Shown: positions 39,658 through 50,599 of the stretch, piece by piece
How positions within the stretch are numbered: position 1 is the stretch's first letter
Layout of the letters: every line of letters begins with the position of its first letter
Assembly: GCF_003265705.1 (NCBI RefSeq)
Contig: NW_020312902.1
Location: 17,200,870-17,264,869 of the forward strand
Reading direction: 5' to 3'
Length of the DNA: 64,000 bases
Source of the DNA: Callorhinus ursinus
Lineage: Eukaryota; Chordata; Mammalia; Carnivora; Otariidae
Notes under the pieces: generated by a model
What the model was told of the DNA's origin: nothing
The model's database searches: none
The model's input: only the letters and a program-made list of their open reading frames with translations
Program-made: the position numbers and the translations under genes

Positions 39658-42600
39658 CTGGGGAGAGACAAGAAAAAAACACAACACCCCACACACAGCA
39701 GGGACCGGCCATTAGTCAGGGTCCAAGGCCCAGGATGTGCGAAGGGAGCAGGCAGGGTGGAGGGGCATGATCTGGGACTGGTGGCAGAACAGTGGTCTGC
39801 TGCCAAGCACAACGCGGGGGATTGGGGATTGAAACCCATTGGCCGTAGAGACGGGGAAACGCAGATGCAGGGCAAAGAGCTGGGAAGAACGTGGCTCTAA
39901 GACCAGTACCTCTCGAGGGAGAAAGTGAGGGAAGGAACGGAGAAGCCTGGTGAGAAGAAAGAGGGTAGGGGGGAAATTGATGCCGGCAGGAAAGAATGTA
40001 GGAGAGGAAAAGAAGAGCCGAGCAGAGAGCAGAAGCAGGGCCAAGCGGGATCCCGCCTAAGCCGCAAGCAAGCGGGAGTCGTTGGTGTGTGCTAGGGCTT
40101 GGAGGCGGATGATTTGGGGGCTGGGACCGGTTGACCCAGTACAAAAGGGCTCTGAGCACAGAGAGGGACTAAGTGTCTGACTCCCTCCTTTTGCTCCTTA
40201 CCTCTTCTATCTATTTTAAATCAGAGTTGGAGTGTTCCTGCCTCTTTCCCTGTGTTTTTGTTTTTGTTTTATTCTGGGTTTTGATCGGGATTTTTTCCTT
40301 TTCTTTTATGTTTTCTATCTTTAGATATTTGGGGGCCATATTTCCCACTCGTCTCCCTAGTGTCTAAAGTTCAAAGAAAGCCAGGTGGAGGACGGAAGGC
40401 TGAAGGCGCAGGGGTCCAGAGTCTGCTGCGCTCAGAGCCAGGGAGGCAGCGGGAGAGCCGCGCCGCGCTCGGTTCGGTAGCAGCCAGAGAACGCAGGCTG
40501 CCGGGGCTTGTCTGCCTGCCGCCTTGAGCCAGGCTTGGGACCCACTGCTTCCCCTAGGTAGCACGGTGCAAGTTGCCCAGACGGGCTGAGGGCTCACGGG
40601 GCACCCTGTGCTGCCTGCCGGAGCCAGCTCCCGTCCCTCTGACCTCTTAGACCTCGGCAGCCTCCCGGGACACCGCGAAGCGAGGGCGTTTGCTCTCCCG
40701 GCCAGGAGGAGGGCGCTGGGTCTCCATTCCAACTCCAGCTTGGGGCCCCCAACCTCGGAGCCCAAGTGGTCACCGGAGGCCAGGCCTGAGGACGCTGCGC
40801 GGCGCCCCATTCTCCCTGGCCTACAGCAGTCTAGAAATCCTGCACCCAGAGCGATCAACCCGCAGCCGCAGTTACTGAGCAATCCAAGCGCAGAGAGTTC
40901 TAGCGGCCGGCCTGACCTGGCCAGCAACCTACAGCCCCTGCCCTGCTAGCCTCAGGCGGCTTTCGGAGAAAGCGGGAACATCTGCGCTCTGCTCATTTCT
41001 TTCCCGTCCCCTTCTGGGGGTACCGAGAGCAAGGGCCGGTAAAACCCCTGGGGAGAGGCTTCAGATCTGGAGGCTGGGGGAGGCTAGAACCTCTTATTTT
41101 TGCCTCCCATTCCCGCTACTCTCCCTACCTCTAGCCCCACTCCTCACCCCTCCCCTCCCTCCAAACCCTGACCATCAATAATTTAGGCCCCGGGAGAACT
41201 CGCGTTACCGGTATGAAAAGGCGGCAGCTGCGGGCAGATTAAAGATGAATAATTCAGCCTCCCCGGGCTCCGGGCCCGGCCCCTCGTCCCCAGTCTAAGG
41301 AAAGGGGACGGGAAGGGGGCACGACAGGGGTCCAGGGCCGGGGGCCGGGAGCTGCCGCTGAGTCGGGCCTGGAATGCGCCACTGCCGCTGGCGCAGACTC
41401 GGGCTGCCCCGGCTTGCTGGCCACGCTGCCTGCCCGCGCCGCCGTCTCTCCCTTCCACCAACCACCTTCAGCTCGCCTTGCCCCACTTTGGGTTTCAAAG
41501 TGACACCCTGTGGGCGGCTGGGACTCGGCAAATCCCCCGCGGATTCGGCCCGAGAGAAGAGCGAGAGCAGAGGTGGCGGGGCAGGGAGGCCGGCGGGCTG
41601 GGCGAAGCCGGCGTGTCGACCCGGTTCCACTCGCTCCGAAAAGGAGACAGGATTTCCGTCTCAACTCGCGGAGACCCGCGGCGGCCCGAGGCCCCTGACT
41701 TGGATTACCTGTACTTGGAAATTATTTAGGAAAATATATTTTACCCCAGGAGTATTTTTTTAAAAGCTCCCCCTGTAACGCTAATTATATGCTTAAGAGA
41801 AAAACAGAGCTCTCCCTCCTCGGCACTCTTGTCTGGAGCACCGATCCAAGCCAGGTCTAAAAAAGTTTCCCTGTGAAAAGTTACAAATCATCCTTAATTA
41901 TTAATCTACAGAGGAGGAGAAGTTTTCTATTTAGAATCTATTTGTCTAAAAAAAAAAAAAAAACACCTCTGAATTGTTCTCCAAGCTAAAGACATATGAC
42001 ATGAATTAGATAAATTCAAATTCATTAAAATAATTCCCTCTTTCCTATTTTTTTAATTTTTTCTCCCCTTCTCTTTCCCCTATAACATCCTTTCTGTTTT
42101 CTTTCTTTTATTTTCTTCCCCTTTTAAAAAATTTCTCTTTCCCTTCTCCCCAGCTTTGGCGTTTGCCTCCTTTTGTTCTTTCTCCCTCGTTTTCCCCCTC
42201 TTTGACTGCCCACCGGCCAGGGCACTGGCTGGACCATTTTCACCGGGGAGTGGGAGGCCGGCAAGGAGCCTCCAGAACTGCAAGCAGAGCTCGGCTCTGC
42301 CCAGGGGCTGCCTGGCAGGCTCCTCTACTCCATCTCTTCCTGACTTCGATTTCTCCTTGGAACCCCTCTTTGTTTTTAGAGCATCTCCCAGGGAGAGGTG
42401 GAGAAAGATGACCACCACATCCTGCCAATCTTGGACTCCCAACTGAAGGAGAAGAGAAAGAGGGGAAGGAGGTAGGAAAGAAAAGAAGAGGGAGTATTAC
42501 AAACCAGCTCACACCAAGCCCTGGCTGGGCTGCCAGGGCCTGGAGATGCTGGGAGCTGAGGGTCAGATGGGGGCACCCCACCCCCACATTCTTCTGCCTG

Positions 42601-43164
42601 ATTGTCCTGACACGGAAGCTGCCCATGCCAGGAGTCTCCTCCTGGGCAAGCACACTCTAAGTTTGAGAAAGGTAGAGATGAATGGAGGGTGGGGGAGGCA
42701 GAGAGAGAGGGAGCGAGAGAGAGGGGAGAGGGAGAGAGGGAGAGAACAGAGAAAACAACACAACTCAAACCCCTCAAAACTGCCTGCCAATTTAGTCTCC
42801 CAGCCCAGGGCAAGAGGGTGACCAGGGCATAGGATGGCTGGAGCCAGGGCCAGGGGCTGTGGATCGGTGATCTAGGAAGGAGCAGGTGGAAGGAAAGGAA
42901 GACAGGTGACGGGCAGGAGGGAAGATAGGAAGGCAGGTAGAGGGAGAAGTATTGGTGACCTAAGGCAGAAGAGAGAAACTGGAGGCTTTAGAAACACTGG
43001 AAAATGAGGGGAAGAGGAAGAACAAAAGGGGGGGCCTGGAGAAGCCAGCGCAGTCTCCAAGATGGGACCTGAGTGAAGGGGGCCGGGGCCGCACCGGGAC
43101 TGGACGGGAGAGGGTTAGGACGGGGAGCCCCGAGCTGGGACAGGAGCCGGGCGCCGGTACTCAC
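39658..43164 (-). other. PAX2 intron 1
   Basis: A 3.5-kb intron. CpG-rich stretches lie at about 40380-40960 and 41200-41690. They are followed by an AT-rich block with many TAAT-type sites (41700-42060) and a pyrimidine-rich run (42060-42220). The exon 1 side has GA-rich tracts. No second coding exon is seen. Confidence 0.85.
41700..42060. promoter_or_regulatory. Enhancer-like AT-rich block in intron 1
   Basis: Lies between CpG-rich sequence and a pyrimidine tract. Contains gtaacgctaattatatgctt, catccttaattattaatcta and catgaattagataaattc, with many TAAT cores. Intron 1 position, about 1.2 kb from the start codon, suits a promoter-proximal enhancer. Confidence 0.35.
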
Positions 43165-43207
43165 GGTGCATCGCGGAGAAGGGGTCTGCTTTGCAGTGCA
43201 TATCCAT
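43165..43207 (-). CDS. PAX2: PAX2 coding exon 1 (initiation codon, residues 1-14 plus one base)
   Basis: PAX2 is a paired-box transcription factor acting in the nucleus during kidney, eye, ear and midbrain-hindbrain development. The minus strand reads ATG at 43207-43205 and encodes MDMHCKADPFSAMH, the characteristic PAX2 N-terminus, which differs from those of PAX5 and PAX8. One base (C) of codon 15 remains before the donor GTGAGT at 43164. I chose this ATG because it matches the PAX2 start I know and its upstream context is GC-rich 5' UTR. It has C at -3 and G at +4. A second ATG lies two codons downstream and could act as a leaky alternative. The frame upstream of the ATG stays open for at least 71 codons, back to 43420, but contains no in-frame ATG there. 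The exon ends in phase 1 and joins exon 2 to give Pro15. Confidence 0.96.
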
Positions 43208-43451
43208 GGGGAGGCAGAGGAGCGGGAGCAGCGCGGCCGCCGCCGCCGTGTCGCCTCTCAAACTCAACTTCAGGACTTGAGGAGAAAAGGGAGGGACGTT
43301 GGGGGGGTGGGGAGGTGAGCGAGCGCCCGGCTGCGGCGGGGCGGGCGGGGGACGCCGCGCTGTGCTCCCCGCGGGGACGCTTCCCGGGCGGATCGGAGCT
43401 CGCACCCGCAGCGACCGCAACTTCCCACCGTCGGGGCGCGGGGCTGGGCGG

Positions 43452-43505
43452 TCAGCAGAGCGGCCCCGGGGCGGCGGGCCGGGCCGGGGGGATCTGGGGG
43501 CGCAT
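43452..43505 (-). other. Upstream ORF 2 in the PAX2 5' UTR (17 codons)
   Basis: An ATG at 43505-43503 opens a proline-rich 17-residue frame (starting MRPQIPPARP) that stops at 43452, about 245 bases before the main ATG. Its start has a purine-poor -3 position in a GC-rich context. It and the 7-codon frame upstream are the only AUG uORFs in the inferred leader. Confidence 0.5.
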
Positions 43506-43555
43506 GGCGCGCGCGGCAGCTGAGGCCAGGGCTGAGGCTGGGCGGGGGAGGCGGC

Positions 43556-43579
43556 TCAGCTCCCCTGGAACCCGGTCAT
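43556..43579 (-). other. Upstream ORF 1 in the PAX2 5' UTR (7 codons)
   Basis: An ATG at 43579-43577 opens MTGFQGS followed by TGA at 43558-43556. It lies about 370 bases upstream of the PAX2 start and within the inferred leader. Translation is not shown by the sequence. If used, it would end well before the main ATG and allow reinitiation. Confidence 0.5.
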
Positions 43580-44215
43580 CCGAGAGGCGGCGGTCGGAGA
43601 GGGCGAGGAGCGGGGGCGGCCCGAGGGCGCCGGGCGGGGAGCCGGGCCGCTCCAAGTGCCGGTGAGTTGGCGAAGTTGGCAGAGAAGTAGCAATCCTCGG
43701 GATGTCCGAGCGGGCGCCTCCAGGAGGGGAGAGCGCGAGCCGGGCCCCCGCCCCCGGAAAAGGCAGGCGCTCACCGCCGCGGCCGAAGGGCCGGGAGGGA
43801 GGGAGGGAGGGAGCCGAGCAGCGCCGGCAGCACTGGGCTGGCCCCAGGTGGGTTGCGGCTGCGAGAAGACTCGGCCGGAGACTGGAGCCTTGGCTCCCGG
43901 TGTGTGTCTCTCTAAAAGCTGCAAAGCCCCCTCCAGACCCCCTCCTCCTCCCCGCGCTGGGAGATGGATGACTTGTCAGACAAAGGCAATAGATTCCACC
44001 ACTCTGTGATTCGCCAGCGCCGGAGCCCCGAGCTTTGGCGAGGAGGGCCCCGCGCCTGTCACTCCGGTGCCGGCGAGGGGAGGGGTGGGGAGGGGGAAAC
44101 GGGAGGGAGGAAGGGAGGGAGCGGCGGGCGAAGGAAGAGGGAGGGAGGGGAGCGGGCCAGGGGGAGGGGAAAGGGGAGCCCGGGATTAAAACTACACTGA
44201 GAAACGAAACTCGCC

Positions 44216-44242
44216 GATAAGATAAACGTTAGATAAAGATAA
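44216..44242 (+). promoter_or_regulatory. Four-fold GATAA cluster upstream of PAX2
   Basis: GATAA pentamers occur at 44216, 44221, 44232 and 44238 within 27 bases, about 330 bases upstream of the inferred PAX2 start and at the edge of the promoter CpG island. GATA3 is an established partner of PAX2 in nephric duct development. Use of these sites is inference. Confidence 0.5.
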
Positions 44243-45329
44243 AGAGCGGCCAGTCTAATGAATATTCAGGCAACGACAGAGTGCCCCTGAGCGCGCCGCT
44301 CTCGAAAGCCAGGCTCGCAGTCCCAACTCACCCAGCCCTGCCATCCACCGGCCAGTGCCCGCGTGGGCCACGCGGCCCGGAGCCCGGTCCGCATCCCTAG
44401 CCTTAACCCCCCTCCTCTCAGGTCTGAGTTCCCTTCCGTTCCTTCCTGATTCTTCCTTCCTCTCTCTGGTCCTTCCCTTTCGCCTTTCCCTCCTGAGGTA
44501 CCTCCCCACCCACGCACCCCCAATTCTCATTCCGGGGCAAAGTGCCCGGTAGTTTGTCCTCTCTCATCCCACGCGCGGCTGCGCGGAGGGCTTCCCTCTT
44601 CCCTTGGCCATCAGAGTCTGGGCAGCCCAGAACGCTCGGTTTAGGATGGAGCTGGAGACCTCCAGCGAGGACCCACCTGCCTCAGTGGGACCCAACGGAC
44701 GGTGGGAGAGCCCGGGGGGGCCTGGCTTCTGGACCCTCGGATGGCCTGGGAGAAGGGCTTGGGGAGGGGAGACAGTGCGGAGCGACTGGTCGCGGCGGCA
44801 GAGGACGCGGGCGACGAGCTTTGGTCTCCCCGGCTGGGGAGAAGAGGCTGCGAACGAGGCTGAGCGCCGCCCGCTGCCAGCTTGACGGATCCCGAGCTAG
44901 CGCAGGAGGCGCAGCGCGCTCGGCCGGGCCCCGCTCCTGCCAGAGCCGCTGGCCCAGCCTCCGCAGCCCTCGCCCGCACTCGCTCGGGTCCGCTCATACG
45001 CACCAGGCAGGAGAAGCCCTTTGTCTCCTAACTGGTTAAGTACAGAATATCCGGGAGATCTTTATGAAATATTTTCCCTCGTCTCATAAATCATCTTGGC
45101 ACTTCAGCTGATGTTTTAACTCTCTCTCCCTCCTTCGCTCCCTCCCCCCGCTTCCCTGGGTCTGCGAAAGGGCGGCTCAGGGAAGCCCGCGCTCCGCTCT
45201 TGCTGCTCGGTCTCGAGGCGCCTCTGGCCCCTGACTGCAGACCCTGGCGCCCGCGAAAGAGCCGCAGACTCGCGCCGCTGTCCCGCTGGCAAGTGCCCAG
45301 GCAGCAGCTAGGATGGGGGACGCACCCGC

Positions 45330-47860
45330 CCCATTCAGCCAGGAGACTCCTACTGGGCCTCCCGCACCCGGGTGTTCAGAGTGCCCTCAATCCTCCGACG
45401 GGGATCCAGCCAGGCTCAGTCCCCACAGGACTCTGAACCACCCACTCCTCAGGGGGCTGAGTTGGCTAGACATTTGACCCCCTTCCTGGATTCTCCTGAG
45501 CCAGATTCGCTTAATCCACCTACGGAGTAACTTCTGGGAGGGAAAAAAAAAAAAAAAAAAACCACCTCCCTCAAGCCCCCTCCCTCCCAGCCCTCACTCC
45601 CTCTTCCTTGGGCAGCCAGGCTGGTTCCCTTGGGCTGGAGGTTGAAGGCGCCGGGTCCAGCCCCGAAGGTCAGTCTCTTCCTCTAGAGACCTGCAGATGG
45701 CGCTCCCGGGTTTGCTTTGGCCTCACAACCCCACGTAACCGCACTAACTTCGTGTGGGGAACGAAAAAAAAGGAAAATACAGTTCGGGCAGCCTAAAGGG
45801 AAAGGCTCCCAGGCCTGGGAGAAAGGGGCTCTCAGGTGGTATTACCTGGCACAGCTCTGGGCTTCCTTCAGGAAGGTAATTAACCAAGATTGGGGTGGAG
45901 GGAGAGGTACAGAGGAAGGATCCTTACTGAGAGGAGCTCAGAACTAAAGGAGCCCTTTGCCCCAGGTCTCCCTATGTTGGTCCAGAAAGTTAATAAGTCT
46001 TGGGGAGTCTGAACTATTGGAGGAATAAGACTGTGGACAGAACCCCCCTCCACACATAGACTCACTGGTTTTTCTAGAACCAGCAGACATATCCCTGTGT
46101 TGCACATACCATGAAGAAGTGTGGGTGCAGACAACAGGCATTTTCATGTGTTGGGCAAGAGGGATTTCACATTTTGTGAAAGGGGACTTAGGGGGACTTA
46201 ATGCGCAAAGTGTGCTGCAAGTTATACTCACACACCTATCTTTCCCAGGTACCCCCCGAGGAGTAAAGACCCTTCCATGCTAGTCCAGTTCCCAGGTAGC
46301 CTCTGAGATTCCAGAATCACTCCCACCCCGGCCACCCCCAGTTCCTGGGACCCTTTCCCCAGCACTGCACTAGCTGGACACTCACCCTCCCACCAATCCA
46401 GCCCCTGGCAGCTTCCTCCTCAGCTCCAGCCCATTCCTGGGTCTAGAAAGTTAAAGAGCAATGATCCCTGATGATTAGAAACACTTTTAGCCAAGGCTCT
46501 GTCTTCTCCTATGGCTCCAGGGCTGGCCTACAGATTTTTCTCCAGGCACTGGCCTCTCCAGCTCTGATGCTCCCTTTCCTGTTCTTCCCTTTCTTCTTCT
46601 ATAGAGTCTAGTAGAGGAGAAAAAAGCAAGAAAGGGGAAAAGGGAAGGAGAAAGTAGAGGAAAGAGGAAAAGAAAGAGAAAGAAAGAAAACAACCCAACC
46701 CCAAACACAACCCGGGCTCCGACCTGTCAGGGTTGGTTGCTTTTCCCGTCTGCCTCTAAATGAACCTTTTCTCTCTGGTGTTTTCAAAGCGGCCCTTCCA
46801 CCCCCCAACCTAGGGGCATTTACACTTCAAACAAGGCGCCCGCCTCCCTGCGGAAATTTAAAGGCAAATAAACTTTTGGGGAGTTGCTCTGATACCCATC
46901 TCGGGATTTGCTTCATTAGCCGCCTCTGTGCATCTGATCTGCCCAATAAATCTTCCTTGTGGATCTCCCTTCCTTCGCCTTCTCCGCTCCCTTCCCTGCC
47001 AGGCTCTCCGGCTGCCCCAGCCCTTGCCTCCTTTTTGGCTGCTGAGCTGCAGCTGGCCTAACTCTCAAGCTGTCCAGGGCCTGCTCTGCAGGGTGTAGGT
47101 GTGGGAGAAGCAGGGCCCACAGTGACTTCCTCCTCCGCACCCCAAGTGTACACATGCACAGGCATCCCAAGCCAAGCCAAGCACGACTAGCGCTCAGAGC
47201 TACCAAATGGGTTCTGGGTAGATTGTGCATGAAGTGAAGTGCTCATCTAGACCCTGTCCGCTGCCCCCGCTTGCACCAGCTCTCTTCTCCACCCTTCTGC
47301 TCCTTTTCCGGTTTCCCATTCCCTGGCCCAGCGCTTTCTGTCCCGGTGAGGAAAGGCACAGGGTGTAGCTGCCTCTCCGCTGAAGGCAGGGCCCTGACCC
47401 AGAGCCCAGACCCCCGGTCCTCGAGCAGCTCGGGAAGCTAGCTGGGCCACGTGGGGGGAGGGTTGGGGGCCGAGAGAGAGCTTCCCCGCCCTGCCCCTCT
47501 CCCTTGGCCCGGGCTTGTCTTCCTCCTTCCACTCCTTCCACCTCCTGGGGAGCGGCGAAGGGAGCCAGGGCCCGGCCTCTGAGGGAGGGGATTAGAAATT
47601 CCGAAATTAAATGTATCTCCCTAGGAAATGCTCCCCACAGAGCGGACCAAATTAAACGCATTGAAGTTCGGGGTGGGGGGGGGAAGCTGTTTAGAACCAA
47701 GGGGGGAGAAACTAGTCCGAAAGGAAGAGAAGCAGAAACGGAGGAGGGAAGAGAGGAAGGTAGAGCAGAGTAGCAGCTTCACAGCCGAGCTCCTTTTCTG
47801 AATCAGTCCCAGTTTTGGAAGTCACCACCACTACCACCAGAAAAAAAAAACCGGAGAGAA
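45330..47860. other. Upstream flank, no gene seen
   Basis: Mixed unique sequence with poly-A at 45542-45560, a purine-rich run (46610-46690) and an AT-rich patch near 46850-46950 (caaataaacttttgggg, gcttcattagccgcc). A further TAAT-rich patch lies at 47585-47670. No coding family recognised. Confidence 0.6.
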
Positions 47861-47869
47861 AAAAAGTTC

Positions 47870-48580
47870 GCTGACAATCCAAGTGCGGGACGGCCGCGGC
47901 CCACTCGCCCTCTGGGTCCTGGCGCACCCCGGGGCGCCAACTCTCCGCGACCAGATCCCGGACACTCGGCGCACGCACCCACCCGGCCCCCTCTCCAGCT
48001 CGGCCTGACCGGCTCCCGCCCAGCCCTCTCCCCTCCCCCTCCCCATTCTCTCCCAGCCCCCCCCCCTTCCTCGCCCTGTGGTCACGTTGGAGGGGGGCTT
48101 TTTTTTTTTTTTTTTTTGGAAGAGCTTCTGGTACAATATGGAGCACCATGGGCTGCAATTTCACACTCCACGGCACATTCCCCCTAAAGCTACTTTCTTT
48201 TTTTTTTTCATCTAAGACCCCCTAATTTCTGCTTCCTCGCTCCCTCCCTTGCTCCCTCCCTCCCTCCTGCTCTCTCTCTTCTTTTCCCGCTTTTGTTCCC
48301 AATATTTGGGCTCCCTGCGTGAAGCCCGGGTGGGGGGGGCGCGCCTCCCGGCTGGCCCCGCCCGCTCGGTCTGTTGGTCCTGTGGAGGCCGGGCGCACGT
48401 GCTGCGCCTTTATCCTCGCCGGCCCCTCCCCCTTTAACCCGGCTGCTCCTCGCAAGAGGTCCCAGCGACCTGCCCGGCCCTTCGCAGCCCCTTTGAGGGA
48501 AAACGACAATGCAAGCCACTTGGCCACCAAAGCGGCCTCTTAGCGGCACGGGCCTGCCAGGTGGCGGCCGCCGGTGGGCC
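47870..48580. promoter_or_regulatory. CpG island about 4-4.7 kb upstream of PAX2
   Basis: Two CpG-dense stretches (47880-48010 and 48330-48580) separated by poly-T runs at 48101-48118 and 48200-48209. No exon recognised. Confidence 0.6.
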
Positions 48581-48834
48581 ACCCGACTGGGCAGCTGAAA
48601 AAATTGTCAAACCAGGAGAAACTGGGCCAGTGGGTCTCCAGGGTAGGAGTGGAGGGCCCTGTGTAACAGAAAACAAGGTGGAGGGGGGAGGCGAGAGGCC
48701 CACAGAGGCCGTGGTGCTCCCAGCTCGGACCGGCACACGGCCTGTCCCACAACCCGCAGACACTCATGGACCTCTGCACAGCTAAAGGGGCCACTCACCC
48801 CACAACCCATGAGAAGGAGCGACAGCCACCACAT

Positions 48835-48960
48835 GCACTGTCCCTCTCCCTCTTTGAGCCTCGGTTTCCTCACCTGTAAAATAAGGATGATTACCTGTCT
48901 TGCCTACTCCGTGGACCAAAGCACTTTGAAAACCAAACATTTCTGTGGTAGCTTAAGGAA
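48835..48960 (+). repeat. MIR fragment
   Basis: Contains cctcggtttcctcacctgta followed by aaataaggatgattacctgt, the central-to-3' part of MIR, in the upstream flank. Confidence 0.65.
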
Positions 48961-49599
48961 TAAGTGCCCAGCTTTCTGAACCCTTACCCTTCCACAAAGA
49001 GGGAACGAGGGATCTGGGCTGGTTAGGCAGGGCACGGGGTGGTGCTTTCCATCCAACTTCTAGCCTATAAAGGAAACAAGAGGATTCCTTGCTGCGTCCC
49101 CTCCTGTGTTCCTTCCTTCGACTCTACCGCACCTTGTCCACGTTCGCCACTCTGCTCTCGTCTGTCTTTCCTGCCACTCCATTCTCACTTCTTCCAGTAC
49201 CCTTGCCCCGCTGCGTCAGGCAGATGCTAGAGGATCCATTAAAGTCCTACCGCCCCCCCCAAACAGCCAGGTTAATTGTAGCCTCAGGCGGGTCCCCTTG
49301 GGGCCAGCCGGCCAAAACCGTTGGGAGGAAGCTGGCCCATTCACGGAGACCTGGGAAACGAAATCCCGTCCAGTCCAGTTCCAAACAAAGAAAGGTGGTC
49401 CTCCCAGGACCTTCGGTCAACCTGCCAAAGCCAGAGCGGAGATGAGACGGTGGGGAGAGGCCTGCTGAAGGGGAGGCGTGGAAGGCGGGGAGAGAGGAGG
49501 GGAAGAAAAGGGACAAGAAAGGGGTGCTGAGGGGACGGAGAAGACACCTGTCTCTGGAAGGCCCGAAGAGGCTGGTCTGGGCGAAGCCGAGGTGCCCAG

Positions 49600-50310
49600 C
49601 CGGCCAACTACCTCTTCCCTTCCTCCCCAAGCCCGGGTGAGAGAGTGCGAGTGAGGCTGTGCCGGTGGCCAAGTCATGATTAACCCCCTTCTCAGCCAGG
49701 CGTCGAGCCCGCAGCCTGACCTGGCTGGGGTGGAAGGAGACAGTGCCGCCGGGCCCCGGACCGCGCCGGCGCCCCCCGCCACCGCCACCACGACGCAGGG
49801 GGCTGCGGAGAAAGGGAGCAGGCGGCAGCTAGCAGGGGGGCAGCCGAAAGGGCGCGGAGTGCAGGGCCGAGGGGGAGCGCAACTGCAGATGCTGGGCCGG
49901 CCAGCGGGGAGCGAAAGAGCCACAGCCGACGTACAAGGAAAGGAAGGGGCCAAACGCGGGCGGGGGCGCGCGGCTCGGCGGCGCTGAGGAATAGTTGGAG
50001 AGGGGCGGGAGCACCCGGGCGGGCTGAGTTTTGCCGGAGTTGCGAGCAGGCACCAAATCTACTCTGTCGGATCCATCCGCGGCGCGCCCGCCCTCCCTTC
50101 CTCCTCTCGGGGCAGCTGTGTGGATGTGAGGAGCAGGCGGAGAACGCGCCAGAGCCGGGAGCGGGTAAGGCAGGGGGGAGACCCGCCAGCGGAACAGGGA
50201 AGCGAAGGGCAGGGCTGCCAAGGCGGGGGACAGGCTGCTTGGCGCCGCGAAGTGGCTGGAGACAAAGGACCGGAGCGGAGGGGAGAAGGGAAAACCGAAG
50301 CGAGTGGGGC
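49600..50310. promoter_or_regulatory. CpG island about 6 kb upstream of PAX2
   Basis: CpG-rich with GCC-rich words (about 49745-49800) and long open frames on both strands that look compositional. It directly precedes the compound microsatellite at 50507-50590. Confidence 0.6.
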
Positions 50311-50506
50311 TGGTCGAGACAGGGAGAGAACCAAAGCACAGGGGGCTCTCTGGGGACCGGCTGAGGTTTGTCTTACTCCTGCCACGTCCTCCCACCCCAG
50401 CCCAAAGCCGGGACGTCTGAGGGCTCACTCCTGCTTGGGTGCCTGGCCCGTGGGCCTGTGGCCTGGGGTCGGGGCGAGTGGTGTTGCTGTGGCTGTGGGG
50501 GCCGGG

Positions 50507-50512
50507 ATAGAG

Positions 50513-50543
<31 letters not shown>

Positions 50544-50590
50544 GAGAGTGTGTGTGTGTGTGTGTGTGCGCGCGCGCGCACGCACGCGCT
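50507..50590. repeat. Compound (GA)n(TG)n(CG)n microsatellite
   Basis: A GA tract runs straight into a TG tract (from about 50549) and then cgcgcgcgc acgcacgcgc. The TG/CG half is strictly alternating purine-pyrimidine, the sequence type that most readily forms Z-DNA. It lies about 6.7 kb upstream of the inferred PAX2 start. Confidence 0.97.
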
Positions 50591-50599
50591 AAGGTTTAA

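Larger units (their letters stand above)
43208..43890 (-). promoter_or_regulatory. PAX2: PAX2 5' UTR and core promoter region (CpG island)
   Basis: The sequence upstream of the PAX2 ATG is very GC- and CpG-rich, with many GGGCGG-type boxes and no TATA box. From memory, human PAX2 mRNAs begin with a string matching the minus strand at about 43890, so I place the main start there; the exact start is inferred, not seen. The resulting 5' UTR is about 680 bases, unspliced and GC-rich, so it could form stable structure. It contains only two ATG codons (43577-43579 and 43503-43505), each opening a short uORF. A GCC-repeat-like stretch (about 43234-43250) lies just upstream of the main ATG. The 5' boundary is uncertain. 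Confidence 0.7.
43030..45330. promoter_or_regulatory. PAX2 promoter CpG island complex
   Basis: Dense CpG, GC boxes and G-runs cover exon 1, the 5' UTR and more than 1 kb of upstream flank, with a short AT-rich break at about 44190-44270 holding the GATA cluster. No other gene start is recognised on either strand. Confidence 0.8.

Noticed and set aside
40364..40949. 187-codon frame in PAX2 intron 1 as an alternative exon
   Set aside because: Compositional frame in CpG-rich DNA with no splice sites in phase with PAX2 that I can identify.
43205..43420. N-terminally extended PAX2 from the open frame upstream of the ATG
   Set aside because: The frame is open, but its far end begins at TTG and contains no in-frame ATG. 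Known PAX2 starts at MDMHC.
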